Source: Variovorax sp. PAMC26660
GTDB taxonomy: Bacteria; Pseudomonadota; Gammaproteobacteria; Burkholderiales; Burkholderiaceae_C
NCBI RefSeq assembly: GCF_014302995.1
Contig: NZ_CP060295.1
Coordinates: 3,525,501 to 3,589,500 of the forward strand
Reading direction: 5' to 3'
Length of the DNA stretch: 64,000 bases
Below are positions 28,965 through 36,562 of the stretch, one piece after another. A program made the position numbers and the translations under genes. Position 1 is the stretch's first letter, and every line of letters starts with the position of its first letter. The notes below the pieces were generated by a model. The model was not told the origin of the DNA. It saw only the letters and a list, made by a program, of their open reading frames with translations, and searched no databases.

Positions 28965-29809
28965 TTCAGTTCGGCGCGCAGTTCGGCCAACACCTGAGCG
29001 GAGGGCGGACGCACGCCGCGCCAGATCTCGAACGACTCGGCTGCCTGCTCGACCAGCATGCCGAGCCCGTCGCGCGCCACCGCGCCGTGCGCCTCGGCCC
29101 AGGCCATGAAGCCGGCGGCGGCGGGGCCGTACATCATGTCGACCGCGAGCCCGCCGGCGCGCAGCACGGATGCGCTCACCGGCACCGCATCGCCCGCGAG
29201 GCTGGAAGCCGTGGCGTTGACCACCACGTCGAAGGCGCCCGGCACGTCGTCCAGGGCCCAGGCTTCGAGCGTGGCACCGTGGCGCAGTGCGATCGCGGCA
29301 TGGCGGCGGACCACGGCCACGGCCTTGTCGACGGTGCGGTTGGCCACCACGATGCGCGCGGCGCCCGCGTCGAGCAACGGGCCGAGCACGCCTGCGGCAG
29401 CGCCGCCTGCACCGATCAGCAGCAGTTCCTTGCCGGCCAGCGGCACACCCGCGTTGCGCACGATGTCGTTGACCAGGCCGATACCGTCTGTGTTGTCCGC
29501 GTGAATGCCGCCGTCGGCGTCGAAGCGCAGCGTGTTGACGGCCTGCGCGAGCAATGCGCGCTCGCTGGTGTGCTGCGCCAGCGCGGCGGCTTCGAACTTG
29601 AAGGGCACGGTGATGTTGCAGCCGCGCGCGGTGTCGCCGCGTTCAGCGGCTTCGCGCCGGAAAGCGGCAATGCCTTCGGCAAAGGCGCCGAGTGGAATCA
29701 GGCGCCGGCCATAGTCCATCTGCTGGCTGCAGAGTTCGGCAAAACGGGCATGGATGCGAGGCGAGCGGCTGTGCTCGACGGGGTTGCCCATTACACAGTA
29801 CAGGTCCAT
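28961..29809 (-). CDS. aroE: Shikimate dehydrogenase AroE
   Basis: AroE reduces 3-dehydroshikimate to shikimate with NADPH in the common aromatic pathway. The 282-aa product has the substrate-binding NPVEHSRSPRIHARF, the catalytic-Lys motif NITVPFKFEAA, ADNTDGIGLVND with the catalytic Asp, and the NADP-binding LLIGAGGAAAGVL followed by VANRTVDKA. It lies 21 bp after the TonB-like gene and overlaps mtgA. aroG is about 13 kb away on the other strand. Confidence 0.96.
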   Translation of the reverse strand: MDLYCVMGNPVEHSRSPRIHARFAELCSQQMDYGRRLIPLGAFAEGIAAFRREAAERGDTARGCNITVPFKFEAAALAQHTSERALLAQAVNTLRFDADGGIHADNTDGIGLVNDIVRNAGVPLAGKELLLIGAGGAAAGVLGPLLDAGAARIVVANRTVDKAVAVVRRHAAIALRHGATLEAWALDDVPGAFDVVVNATASSLAGDAVPVSASVLRAGGLAVDMMYGPAAAGFMAWAEAHGAVARDGLGMLVEQAAESFEIWRGVRPPSAQVLAELRAELK

Positions 29810-29830
29810 GGCGCCTTGCTTTCTTGAGGG

Positions 29831-30682
29831 CTACTGCGATGAGAGTTCGATGGTCTCGTCGCGCGTGAACTTGAAGCGCGACTGCAGCACGATCTGGTCG
29901 GTCTGCTTGCGCATCGCGTCGGTGAACTTGCCGAAATTGCCGATGCTGCGAACGATGGCCTGCGCGCGGCGGTCGAGCGTCAGGTCGCCCGAGCTTTCAT
30001 CGACCGCGGTGTCGAGCACCTTGCCGTCGTTGTTGATGGTGACGGTCATCTTCAGCTCGCCATAGAGCTTCTTGCCGGCCGCCGTGGGGAAGTTTTCAGT
30101 GCCGCGCACTTCGATGCGGCGGCGCAGCGTGTCGACGTAAATGGCGTAGGCGGCCTCGCGCGTCGAAGGGCTCAGGTAGCGCTTCTTGGGGCGTGCGTTT
30201 TCCTCGTTCACGCGGCGCTCGATCTCGGCGAGCAGCTCGACCATCTGGCGGCGCTTTTCCTCGCGCGCGACGGCTTCGGTCGGGTCGCCGGCGGCACGCG
30301 GATCGGGCACGGGCATTGCAGCCAGGTCGCGCTTGAGCTGCGCGAGCATCTGCATCTGCTGGGCCTGCATGGCCTCGACCTGGCGCCGCGAATCCTCGAA
30401 CGAATCGCCGACGGAGGTGAAGCTCGATGGCGGCAGCGGGCTGGTTGCGCGGCCTTTTTCGAGGTCGCCGCCGCCTGCGAGCGAGGTCTGCGCCATCACC
30501 TTGGCGCCCGGGTCCGGCTTGTCCTTGGTCTTGCTGTTGACCAGGATCACTTCGAGCGGCGTTTCGCTGAAGACCCGGTTGAACGACTCGGGGTCGACGA
30601 AGCGCACCGCGAGCAGCGCGGCGTGCGCAATGACCGACACGCCCAGTGCAATCTGCAGCGTGCTGAAGTCCTTGAAATTCAT
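29831..30682 (-). CDS. TonB family C-terminal domain protein
   Basis: A 283-aa protein with one N-terminal membrane anchor (about 8-26), a long periplasmic part with a Gln/Met/Arg-rich coiled-coil stretch (RRQVEAMQAQQMQMLAQLKRD), and a C-terminal domain (about 195-283) containing YVDTLRRRIEVRGTENFP and GELKMTVTINNDGKVLDTAVDESSG, typical of TonB C-terminal folds. No exbBD or receptor gene is adjacent, so it may be a TonB-like envelope protein rather than the energy transducer. The start at 30682 places the anchor correctly; an upstream in-frame extension looks non-coding. Confidence 0.82.
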   Translation of the reverse strand: MNFKDFSTLQIALGVSVIAHAALLAVRFVDPESFNRVFSETPLEVILVNSKTKDKPDPGAKVMAQTSLAGGGDLEKGRATSPLPPSSFTSVGDSFEDSRRQVEAMQAQQMQMLAQLKRDLAAMPVPDPRAAGDPTEAVAREEKRRQMVELLAEIERRVNEENARPKKRYLSPSTREAAYAIYVDTLRRRIEVRGTENFPTAAGKKLYGELKMTVTINNDGKVLDTAVDESSGDLTLDRRAQAIVRSIGNFGKFTDAMRKQTDQIVLQSRFKFTRDETIELSSQ

Positions 30683-30791
30683 TCTCGAAAGTCCTCCAGG
30701 GGCCGCGTTTCTGCGGACGATCCGCCGGCGAGCATTGAACAAACCTCCGCGCTGCGCGCTTCGGTATTCGCCTTGGGAACGGCCCGGCGGC

Positions 30792-32858
30792 TCATGCCGG
30801 CGTGTTTTCCGGCGCGGCCTCGTTGTCGCTCAGGTCGACGGCAATGGCGATAGGGCCTGCCACCACTTCTTCGTCTTCACCGCTGTCGTCGTCGGCGGCG
30901 CCGTCCGCATCGGTCTTCGGCGTGTCGAGGCGTTCCAGCACGGTGCCGTTCACGTCGAGCGCAATCTCGTCGATCTCGCCGAGCTTCACGCGCAGGCGCG
31001 CACCGCGCTCCTGCTGGCCGGCCACCGGGAACACCAGCGGCAGCGCATCGGCACGCACCAGCGCGCCGTTGGGAATGTCCTTGATGACCGTGGCTTCCAG
31101 CTCGGTGATGCCCTGCTGCTGCAGGTACTTGAGCGTCCAGAAGCGTTCCATGCCGCCCTGGTAGCCGTTGTAGGTCGCATAGGCCGCGTCGAAACCCGAG
31201 AGGATCGAGAACAGGTCGGCGTCCTTCGGCTTGAAGGGCGCGGCCAGCGCGGCGGTCTTGCCGTGGCGCGCGGCCGCGATGATCTGCCACTGGTTCACGA
31301 GGTCGGTGTAGCGGCGCAGCGGCGAGGTGCTCCACGCATAGCTTTTCACGCCCAGGCCCGCATGCGGCAGCGCGCGCGTGCCCATGCGCACCTTGATGCC
31401 GGGCGCCAGGCTGGCCTGGCTGCGGTAGAGCCCGGGCACGCCGAGTTCGCCGAGCCAACTGCCCCAGGTGCTGTTGGCCAGGATCATCGCTTCGGACACG
31501 ATCAGGTCGAGCGGCGCGCCGCGCTGGCGGGTGCTGATCTGCACCTGCTCGTTGCCGGTGGGTTCGTTGCCGTCGTTGCCGACGAGGCGGAAGTTGTAGT
31601 CGGGCCGGTTGAAGTTCTCCGGCTTGCCGCGCACCACTTCGCGCTGCGCCTTCAACTGCTTCGCGAGGCGGAACAGGAAGGAGAGCGGGGCGCGCAGGTT
31701 GGCTGCGGCTTCAGGCGTGTTGTCGTTCGTGAACGCGGCGTCTTCGAGCCAGGGCTGCGTGACGACGGCATCGAGCTGGTCGTGCCGCAGGTTGGCGACG
31801 ATCGGCACGCGTTCGAGCTTGGTCTCTGTGCCTTGCAGCTCCAGCGTGGCTTCGTCGAAGCGCGCGTAGAGCGACACGGCCGGGCGGTCGCCGCCTTCGA
31901 GCAGCGTGTAGGTGTTGACCACCTCGTCCGGCAGCATCGTGATCTTGTAGCCCGGCATGTAGACCGTCGACATGCGCGCACGCGCCACGTTGTCGATGGC
32001 GCTGCCGGGTGTCAGCGCCAGGGCCGGCGCGGCGATGTGGATGCCGACGGTGACGGTGCCGCTGCCCAGGCCTTGTACCGAGAGCGCATCGTCGATTTCA
32101 GTGGTCTGCGAATCGTCGATCGAGAAGGCCTGCACGCCAACGGCCACGGGCAGGTCGTCCACGATGGCCGGTGCCGCGAGCGCCGGGAAGCCGGTGCCCT
32201 TGGGGAAGTTCTCGAACAGGAAGCGCCGCCAGTGGAACTGGTAGGGCGAATCGATGGCGCCTGCGCGCTCCAGCAGATCGAGCGGCGGGCGCTGTGTGGC
32301 GCGCGAGGCGTCGACCACAGCCTTGTATTCGGGGGCGTTCTTGTCGGGCTTGAACAGGATCTTGTAGAGCTGCTCGCGGATCGGCGGCGGGCACACGCCC
32401 TCGGCCAGTTGCCCGGCCCATTCGACGATCTGCGCCTGAACGGCTTTCTTCTTCTCGATGGCGGCCAGCGCCTGCTGCACGATTTCGGCGGGCGCCTTCT
32501 TGAAGCGCCCCTTGCCCGCGCGGCGGAAGTAGTGCGGCGCCTCGAACAGCGCGAACAGTGCGGCGGCCTGCTGGGCGAGCGACGGCTTGTCGCTGTAATA
32601 GTCGGCCGCGAGATCGGCAAAGCCGAACTCGCCCTCGGCCGCAAATTCCCAGGCAAGGTCCAGGTCCATCGCGGCGGCGAGCGTGCGCGCCTGCGCGATC
32701 AACTCGGTGGGTGACGGTTTCTCGAAACGCAGAACAATGTTGGCGCCCTTGACCTTGACGCGCTTGCCGGTTTCGAGCTCGACTTGTGCCGATGCTTCGG
32801 CCTCCGACAGCACGCGGCCACCGAGGTACTTGCCGGCTTCTTCAAACAATACAAACAT
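30792..32858 (-). CDS. RNase II/RNB-family exoribonuclease
   Basis: The 688-aa product is a 3'-5' exoribonuclease of the RNB family. The catalytic acidic cluster is visible in SIDDSQTTEIDDALSV near residues 249-264, followed by IHIAAPALALTPGSAID, a second motif with YMPGYKITMLPD, and SPLRRYTDLVNQWQI near 510-525. A weakly conserved N-terminal region replaces clear cold-shock domains, and the C-terminus is an acidic tail. This is the shorter RNase II type common in betaproteobacteria, not RNase R. It probably shares an operon with the YqiA-like gene upstream (47 bp). Confidence 0.9.
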   Translation of the reverse strand: MFVLFEEAGKYLGGRVLSEAEASAQVELETGKRVKVKGANIVLRFEKPSPTELIAQARTLAAAMDLDLAWEFAAEGEFGFADLAADYYSDKPSLAQQAAALFALFEAPHYFRRAGKGRFKKAPAEIVQQALAAIEKKKAVQAQIVEWAGQLAEGVCPPPIREQLYKILFKPDKNAPEYKAVVDASRATQRPPLDLLERAGAIDSPYQFHWRRFLFENFPKGTGFPALAAPAIVDDLPVAVGVQAFSIDDSQTTEIDDALSVQGLGSGTVTVGIHIAAPALALTPGSAIDNVARARMSTVYMPGYKITMLPDEVVNTYTLLEGGDRPAVSLYARFDEATLELQGTETKLERVPIVANLRHDQLDAVVTQPWLEDAAFTNDNTPEAAANLRAPLSFLFRLAKQLKAQREVVRGKPENFNRPDYNFRLVGNDGNEPTGNEQVQISTRQRGAPLDLIVSEAMILANSTWGSWLGELGVPGLYRSQASLAPGIKVRMGTRALPHAGLGVKSYAWSTSPLRRYTDLVNQWQIIAAARHGKTAALAAPFKPKDADLFSILSGFDAAYATYNGYQGGMERFWTLKYLQQQGITELEATVIKDIPNGALVRADALPLVFPVAGQQERGARLRVKLGEIDEIALDVNGTVLERLDTPKTDADGAADDDSGEDEEVVAGPIAIAVDLSDNEAAPENTPA

Positions 32859-32905
32859 GGCGCGGATTGTCCCACGCAGGCCAGGGCTGTCCGGCCCGGC
32901 GGTGC

Positions 32906-33499
32906 TCAGACGGGGTTGATGAAGGCCATCACGTCATCGAGATGGGCTTTTTCGAAGTCGGACAGCGCGTGGTCGCTGCCTTCGAGCAGCTTGATGTTGC
33001 TGTCGGGATAGCGCGCCGACATCTCGTGCCAGTCGAGTGCTTCGTCGCCCTTGGCGATGATGGCGAAGACACGCTCGGGCCGCGTGAGCTGGCCGACCTC
33101 CATGGCGCGCAGCTCATGGATGTATTCGGGGCGGAAATAGAAATGCTCGGCCGGGTCGTGCCACACGGTCTGGTCGCCGATGTAGCGCGTGAGGTCGCGT
33201 GCCGGGTGCACGGCCGGGTTGAGCAGCACGGCGCGGCAGCGTGTCATGCCGGCCACGTAGGTGGCGTAGAAACCGCCCAGCGACGAACCGACCACGGCCA
33301 TCGATTTGCGCGGCCAGTCCGCGATGCCCTTCATCACCATGTCGATGGCATCGTGCGGCGAAGGCGGCAGTTGCGGGCACCACCACTGCAGGTTGGGGTG
33401 GCGTTGCGCCACGCGTTCCGCGACCAGCCGTGCCTTGGTCGAACGGGGCGAGGAGCGAAAGCCGTGCAGGTACAACAGGTGGGTGGTTTGCGGATCCAT
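32906..33499 (-). CDS. YqiA/YcfP-like alpha/beta hydrolase
   Basis: A 197-aa alpha/beta hydrolase. LLYLHGFRSSPRSTKA near the N-terminus is the oxyanion-hole region, VVGSSLGGFYATY (residues about 73-85) holds the nucleophile Ser elbow, and GSDHALSDFEKH-like sequence near the end carries the catalytic His. This pattern matches YqiA/YcfP esterases, whose physiological substrates are not well established. An in-frame ATG at 33562 would add 21 residues; I choose 33499 because the fold starts immediately after it. No strong Shine-Dalgarno marks either start. Confidence 0.82.
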   Translation of the reverse strand: MDPQTTHLLYLHGFRSSPRSTKARLVAERVAQRHPNLQWWCPQLPPSPHDAIDMVMKGIADWPRKSMAVVGSSLGGFYATYVAGMTRCRAVLLNPAVHPARDLTRYIGDQTVWHDPAEHFYFRPEYIHELRAMEVGQLTRPERVFAIIAKGDEALDWHEMSARYPDSNIKLLEGSDHALSDFEKAHLDDVMAFINPV

Positions 33500-33595
33500 G
33501 CGGGAAGGAAACTGGAGGTGCCGACGTTGCACCCCGCTTGCCGGGACCGGGTAATTTTGCATGAGGTCTGTGCGCGCGAGGCTGTTTCCAACGTA

Positions 33596-33616
33596 GAAAA
33601 CCCCGCATTGCGGGGT
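33596..33616 (-). terminator. Minus-strand intrinsic terminator candidate
   Basis: On the minus strand, ACCCCGCA and TGCGGGGT form an 8-bp inverted repeat (33600-33616) followed by TTTTC (33599-33595). It would end a minus-strand transcript coming from about 33850 and insulate the YqiA-like gene. No T tract follows it on the plus strand. Confidence 0.5.
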
Positions 33617-33695
33617 CTCTCGGGAAGCCGCAAGCTTACCGAGACTTAGGGGGCGCAGGCACCTTGTTTACCTCCGTCCGGCACAGGCTGGGCGC

Positions 33696-33842
33696 CTAGT
33701 GATCGAAAGTATTCAAAGCATGACCTTCGCGATTTAAAAAGCCTACGTTCGGGTTACTGAAGCCCACGTCGGCGCTGGCACCTTGCGGGACGCGGGTCGA
33801 AGTGAAGGTCGACGCGTTGTGTTCCGCCCGGCGCGAATCCAT
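33696..33842 (-). CDS. Possible small protein or transcript of unknown function
   Basis: A 48-residue reading frame (starting MDSRRAEHNAS, ending NTFDH) lies in the 450-bp region between the YqiA-like gene and the response regulator. It is rich in Asn, Ser, Thr and Phe, unlike the Ala/Arg-rich frames that arise by chance in this DNA, and a minus-strand terminator candidate lies 80 bp downstream. There is no clear Shine-Dalgarno. It may be a small protein, a small RNA, or chance. The remainder of the 33500-33950 gap holds only the inverted repeat at 33884. Confidence 0.3.
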   Translation of the reverse strand: MDSRRAEHNASTFTSTRVPQGASADVGFSNPNVGFLNREGHALNTFDH

Positions 33843-33883
33843 GTTCAAAAAGGCGGCGCAAGTGTCGTGGCGGGTCGCGATGG

Positions 33884-33909
33884 GCGCATCCCATGAACTA
33901 GGGATGCGC
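33884..33909. repeat. Perfect 9-bp inverted repeat 40 bp upstream of the response regulator
   Basis: GCGCATCCC (33884-33892) and GGGATGCGC (33901-33909) are exactly complementary around an 8-bp spacer, giving a 17-bp half-site spacing. The dyad lies 41 bp before the response-regulator start. Its form suits a dimeric regulator's operator, possibly autoregulation; a transcript hairpin is the alternative. Confidence 0.5.
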
Positions 33910-33950
33910 TTGGGGGTTTCCGCTGTGCGCCGCGGCTTATGCTCGTGACC

Positions 33951-34691
33951 ATGAATACAGAGGCTCACGACGACGCAATGCCACGCCGATGGGGCGTGCT
34001 GGTCGTCGAAGACGACAGTCGCGCACGCGCCTTTTTCGAGGCCAGCGTGCAGCGCAGTCCGCGCCTCTTCTGGCTCGGCAGCGCGGGCACCGTGCAGGAG
34101 GCGCTGGCCTGGCTGGCCCACACCGTCACGATTCCCGATGTGCTGCTGGTCGACCTGGGCATGCCCGACGGCACCGGCCTGGACGTGATCCGCGATGCCG
34201 TCGCCCGTTTCCCCGGCTGCGAACCGCTGGTGGTGTCGGTCTTCGGCGACGAAGAGAACGTGCTCGCCAGCATCGAGGCCGGCGCCGTGGGCTACATCCA
34301 CAAGGACGCCGCGCCCGAGGACATCGCGCAGACCATCGTCGAGATGAAGGCCGGCGCCTCGCCGATCTCGCCCATGATCGCGCGGCGGGTGCTGGCGAAG
34401 TACCGCAGCCTGCAGTCGGCGGCGATGCCGGGGGGCGCCGCCGCGCCAGGTGTTGCGCCCGAGGTGGCCGCAGGGGAGACCGATCGCGGCCTGCTGTCGG
34501 CACGCGAGCACGAGGTGCTGACGCTGATCGCCCGGGGCTTCTCGTATGCGGAGATTGCGCGGCTCAAGGGCTTGAGCGTGCACACGGTGCAGACCCACAT
34601 CAAGAACCTTTACGGAAAGCTCGCGGTGCATTCCAAGAGCGAGGCGGTTTTCGAAGCGACGCGTCTCGGCCTGCTGTCTCATCCGGGCTGA
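33951..34691 (+). CDS. NarL/FixJ-type two-component response regulator
   Basis: A 246-aa DNA-binding response regulator. The receiver domain starts WGVLVVEDDSRAR and carries the phospho-acceptor D68 in LLVDLGMPDG; the conserved Lys is in GYIHKDAAPEDIA. A Pro/Ala-rich linker leads to a LuxR-type helix-turn-helix (about 180-240) with LSAREHEVLTLIARGFSYAEIARLKGLS-type sequence and TVQTHIKNLYGKL. Start ATG 33951 is chosen; ATG 33939 would add four residues. The sensor kinase starts 6 bp after its stop, so they form a cognate pair. Confidence 0.92.
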   Translation: MNTEAHDDAMPRRWGVLVVEDDSRARAFFEASVQRSPRLFWLGSAGTVQEALAWLAHTVTIPDVLLVDLGMPDGTGLDVIRDAVARFPGCEPLVVSVFGDEENVLASIEAGAVGYIHKDAAPEDIAQTIVEMKAGASPISPMIARRVLAKYRSLQSAAMPGGAAAPGVAPEVAAGETDRGLLSAREHEVLTLIARGFSYAEIARLKGLSVHTVQTHIKNLYGKLAVHSKSEAVFEATRLGLLSHPG

Positions 34692-34697
34692 GCGCGG

Positions 34698-36539
34698 ATG
34701 CTGCCGAGGCGGTTGTTGCTGCTTTTGCTATGGCCGGTGCTGCTCCTTGCGGGCATCGCCGGGGCTGCGAATGCGGCTGCGCCCGACAGCCCGATCGAAC
34801 TGCGCCAGGGCACCGTGACGACCACCATCGACGGTGTCACGCGCACAGCGCCGGTCGAGCTTTCCTACCACTGGGACCGCATGCACCAGGGCCGGCCCGG
34901 CTTCGCGAACTTCGACCTGCCGTTCACGCTCGAGGCCACGCCCGAGGCGCCCTGGGGCATCTTCATTCCGCGCGCCGGCAGCGTGTTCGAGGTGCAGCTC
35001 AACGATGCGCTGCTGCAGGTCTACGGTGACCTGGGCAGCGGCAACCAGGCCGACTATGCCAAGGCACCAATCTACGTACCGGTGCCGGGGCACCTGCTGA
35101 AGAAGGGCGACAACCATCTGCAGATCCACCTGCGTGCCGACAGCGCAAGGCGTGCCGGCTTGTCGCGCGTGGTCATCGGACCGGCCACGCCGGTGCGCAC
35201 CGAGTTCTTCGAGAGCGCCTACGCCTGGCGCTTCACCGGCTCCGTACTGCTGACCGCCTTCAGCCTGATCGTCGGCGGCATCGCGCTGGCGCTCTGGCTG
35301 ACGCAGGTCGAGGTCGATGCCAAAGGGCGGACGCGGCGCGAGGGCCTCTATTTCTGGGCCGCGCTGGCCGAGTTCTGCTGGGCGATCCGCGTGGCCGACG
35401 GGGTGATTCCCGAGCCGCCGTTGTCGTGGGGGCCTTGGGGCGTGCTGATGGCTGCCTGCTACGCGGGCTGGGCGGTCTCCGTCATGATGTTCGGTTTCCA
35501 CATCGCAGGATGGGGGCGAAACCCTCGCTACCAGTGGGTGCGCTGGCCGATGGGCGCGATCGTGGTCGGCACCGTGGTGTTCAGCGCGCTGTCGCTGCAC
35601 CGCGACGAGCCGTTGTGGCTCACCGGCTGGCTTGCTGTCGAGATCGTGCTCATCTTCCTGTTCGTCGCCGCCTTCGCTGTGGCCACCGTTCGCAAGCCGA
35701 ACGCCGAGCAACTGCTGGTGGCCGGCGCCGCGCTGGTGACGGTGGCGTTCGGCGCACGCGACTGGCTGGTGATCCGGCTCAGCGATGCCTACGGTGAAAC
35801 CACCTGGGTTCGCTATTCCTCGGTGTTCTTCGGCGTGGCGCTGCTGCTGATCGTGCTGCGGCGCTTTCATGCCGCGAGCGTCCAGGCACGGGGATCGGTG
35901 GCGGCGCTGGCCGAGCGGGTGGCGCAGCGAGAGCGCGAACTGGCGGCCACCTATGCAGAGCTGGAAGCGGCGGCGCGCGACCAGGCGCGCACCCACGAGC
36001 GCGAGCGCATCCTGCGCGACATGCACGACGGCGTGGGCTCGCACATCAGTTCGGCAATCCGGCAGTTGCAGTCGGGCCAGACCAGCTCGGGCGACCTGCT
36101 GCGCACGCTGCGCGACTCGCTCGACCAGCTCAAGCTGTCTATCGACTCGATCCACCTGCCGCCGGGCGACATCGGCGCCTTGCTCGCGGCGCTGCGCTAC
36201 CGGCTGGAGCCCCGGTTGGCGGCGGCGGGCATCGAGTTCGAGTGGGCGGTGGACGAGGTCGCGCCGGTGGCGCGGCTCGACGCGCAGGCCATGCGACAAC
36301 TGCAGTTTTTGCTGTTCGAGGCCATCTCGAACGTGCTGCAGCACGCCCACGCCAGCGTGCTGCGGATCGAGGCAGGCATGCAGGGCACGACGGTGCAGTT
36401 GCGCGTGATCGACAACGGTCGGGGCTTCGATGCAGCGCATGCGCCCCGGTCACTGGCGGAGCGCGCCGGGGCCATCGGCGCCCGGCTGGGGCTGGAAAGC
36501 CGACCGGGGCGCACCGTGGTTCAGCTCGAATTTGCTTGA
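34698..36539 (+). CDS. 7TMR-DISM-like sensor histidine kinase (NarX/LuxR-partner type)
   Basis: The 613-aa protein has a signal peptide, a periplasmic beta-rich domain (about 30-165) like the sugar-binding-like extracellular part of 7TM sensors, seven hydrophobic segments (about 175-395), a short coiled coil, then a HisKA_3-type dimerisation motif ERILRDMHDGVGSHI with H443, and an HATPase-like domain with N box EAISNVLQHAHAS and G box VIDNGRGFDAA. The signal is unknown. It pairs with the response regulator 6 bp upstream and converges with a minus-strand lipoprotein gene. Confidence 0.88.
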   Translation: MLPRRLLLLLLWPVLLLAGIAGAANAAAPDSPIELRQGTVTTTIDGVTRTAPVELSYHWDRMHQGRPGFANFDLPFTLEATPEAPWGIFIPRAGSVFEVQLNDALLQVYGDLGSGNQADYAKAPIYVPVPGHLLKKGDNHLQIHLRADSARRAGLSRVVIGPATPVRTEFFESAYAWRFTGSVLLTAFSLIVGGIALALWLTQVEVDAKGRTRREGLYFWAALAEFCWAIRVADGVIPEPPLSWGPWGVLMAACYAGWAVSVMMFGFHIAGWGRNPRYQWVRWPMGAIVVGTVVFSALSLHRDEPLWLTGWLAVEIVLIFLFVAAFAVATVRKPNAEQLLVAGAALVTVAFGARDWLVIRLSDAYGETTWVRYSSVFFGVALLLIVLRRFHAASVQARGSVAALAERVAQRERELAATYAELEAAARDQARTHERERILRDMHDGVGSHISSAIRQLQSGQTSSGDLLRTLRDSLDQLKLSIDSIHLPPGDIGALLAALRYRLEPRLAAAGIEFEWAVDEVAPVARLDAQAMRQLQFLLFEAISNVLQHAHASVLRIEAGMQGTTVQLRVIDNGRGFDAAHAPRSLAERAGAIGARLGLESRPGRTVVQLEFA

Positions 36540-36562
36540 GTCCGAGGGGCCCGGACGCTTTC

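Noticed and set aside
33600..33616. Plus-strand terminator for the region upstream of the response regulator
   Set aside because: The hairpin is followed on the plus strand by CTCTCGGG, not by T residues; the T run is only on the minus strand.
33843..34682. Upstream part of the long minus-strand frame over the response regulator
   Set aside because: It is antisense to a clear receiver plus LuxR-type regulator. Only the final 48 residues, outside that gene, were kept as a low-confidence feature.
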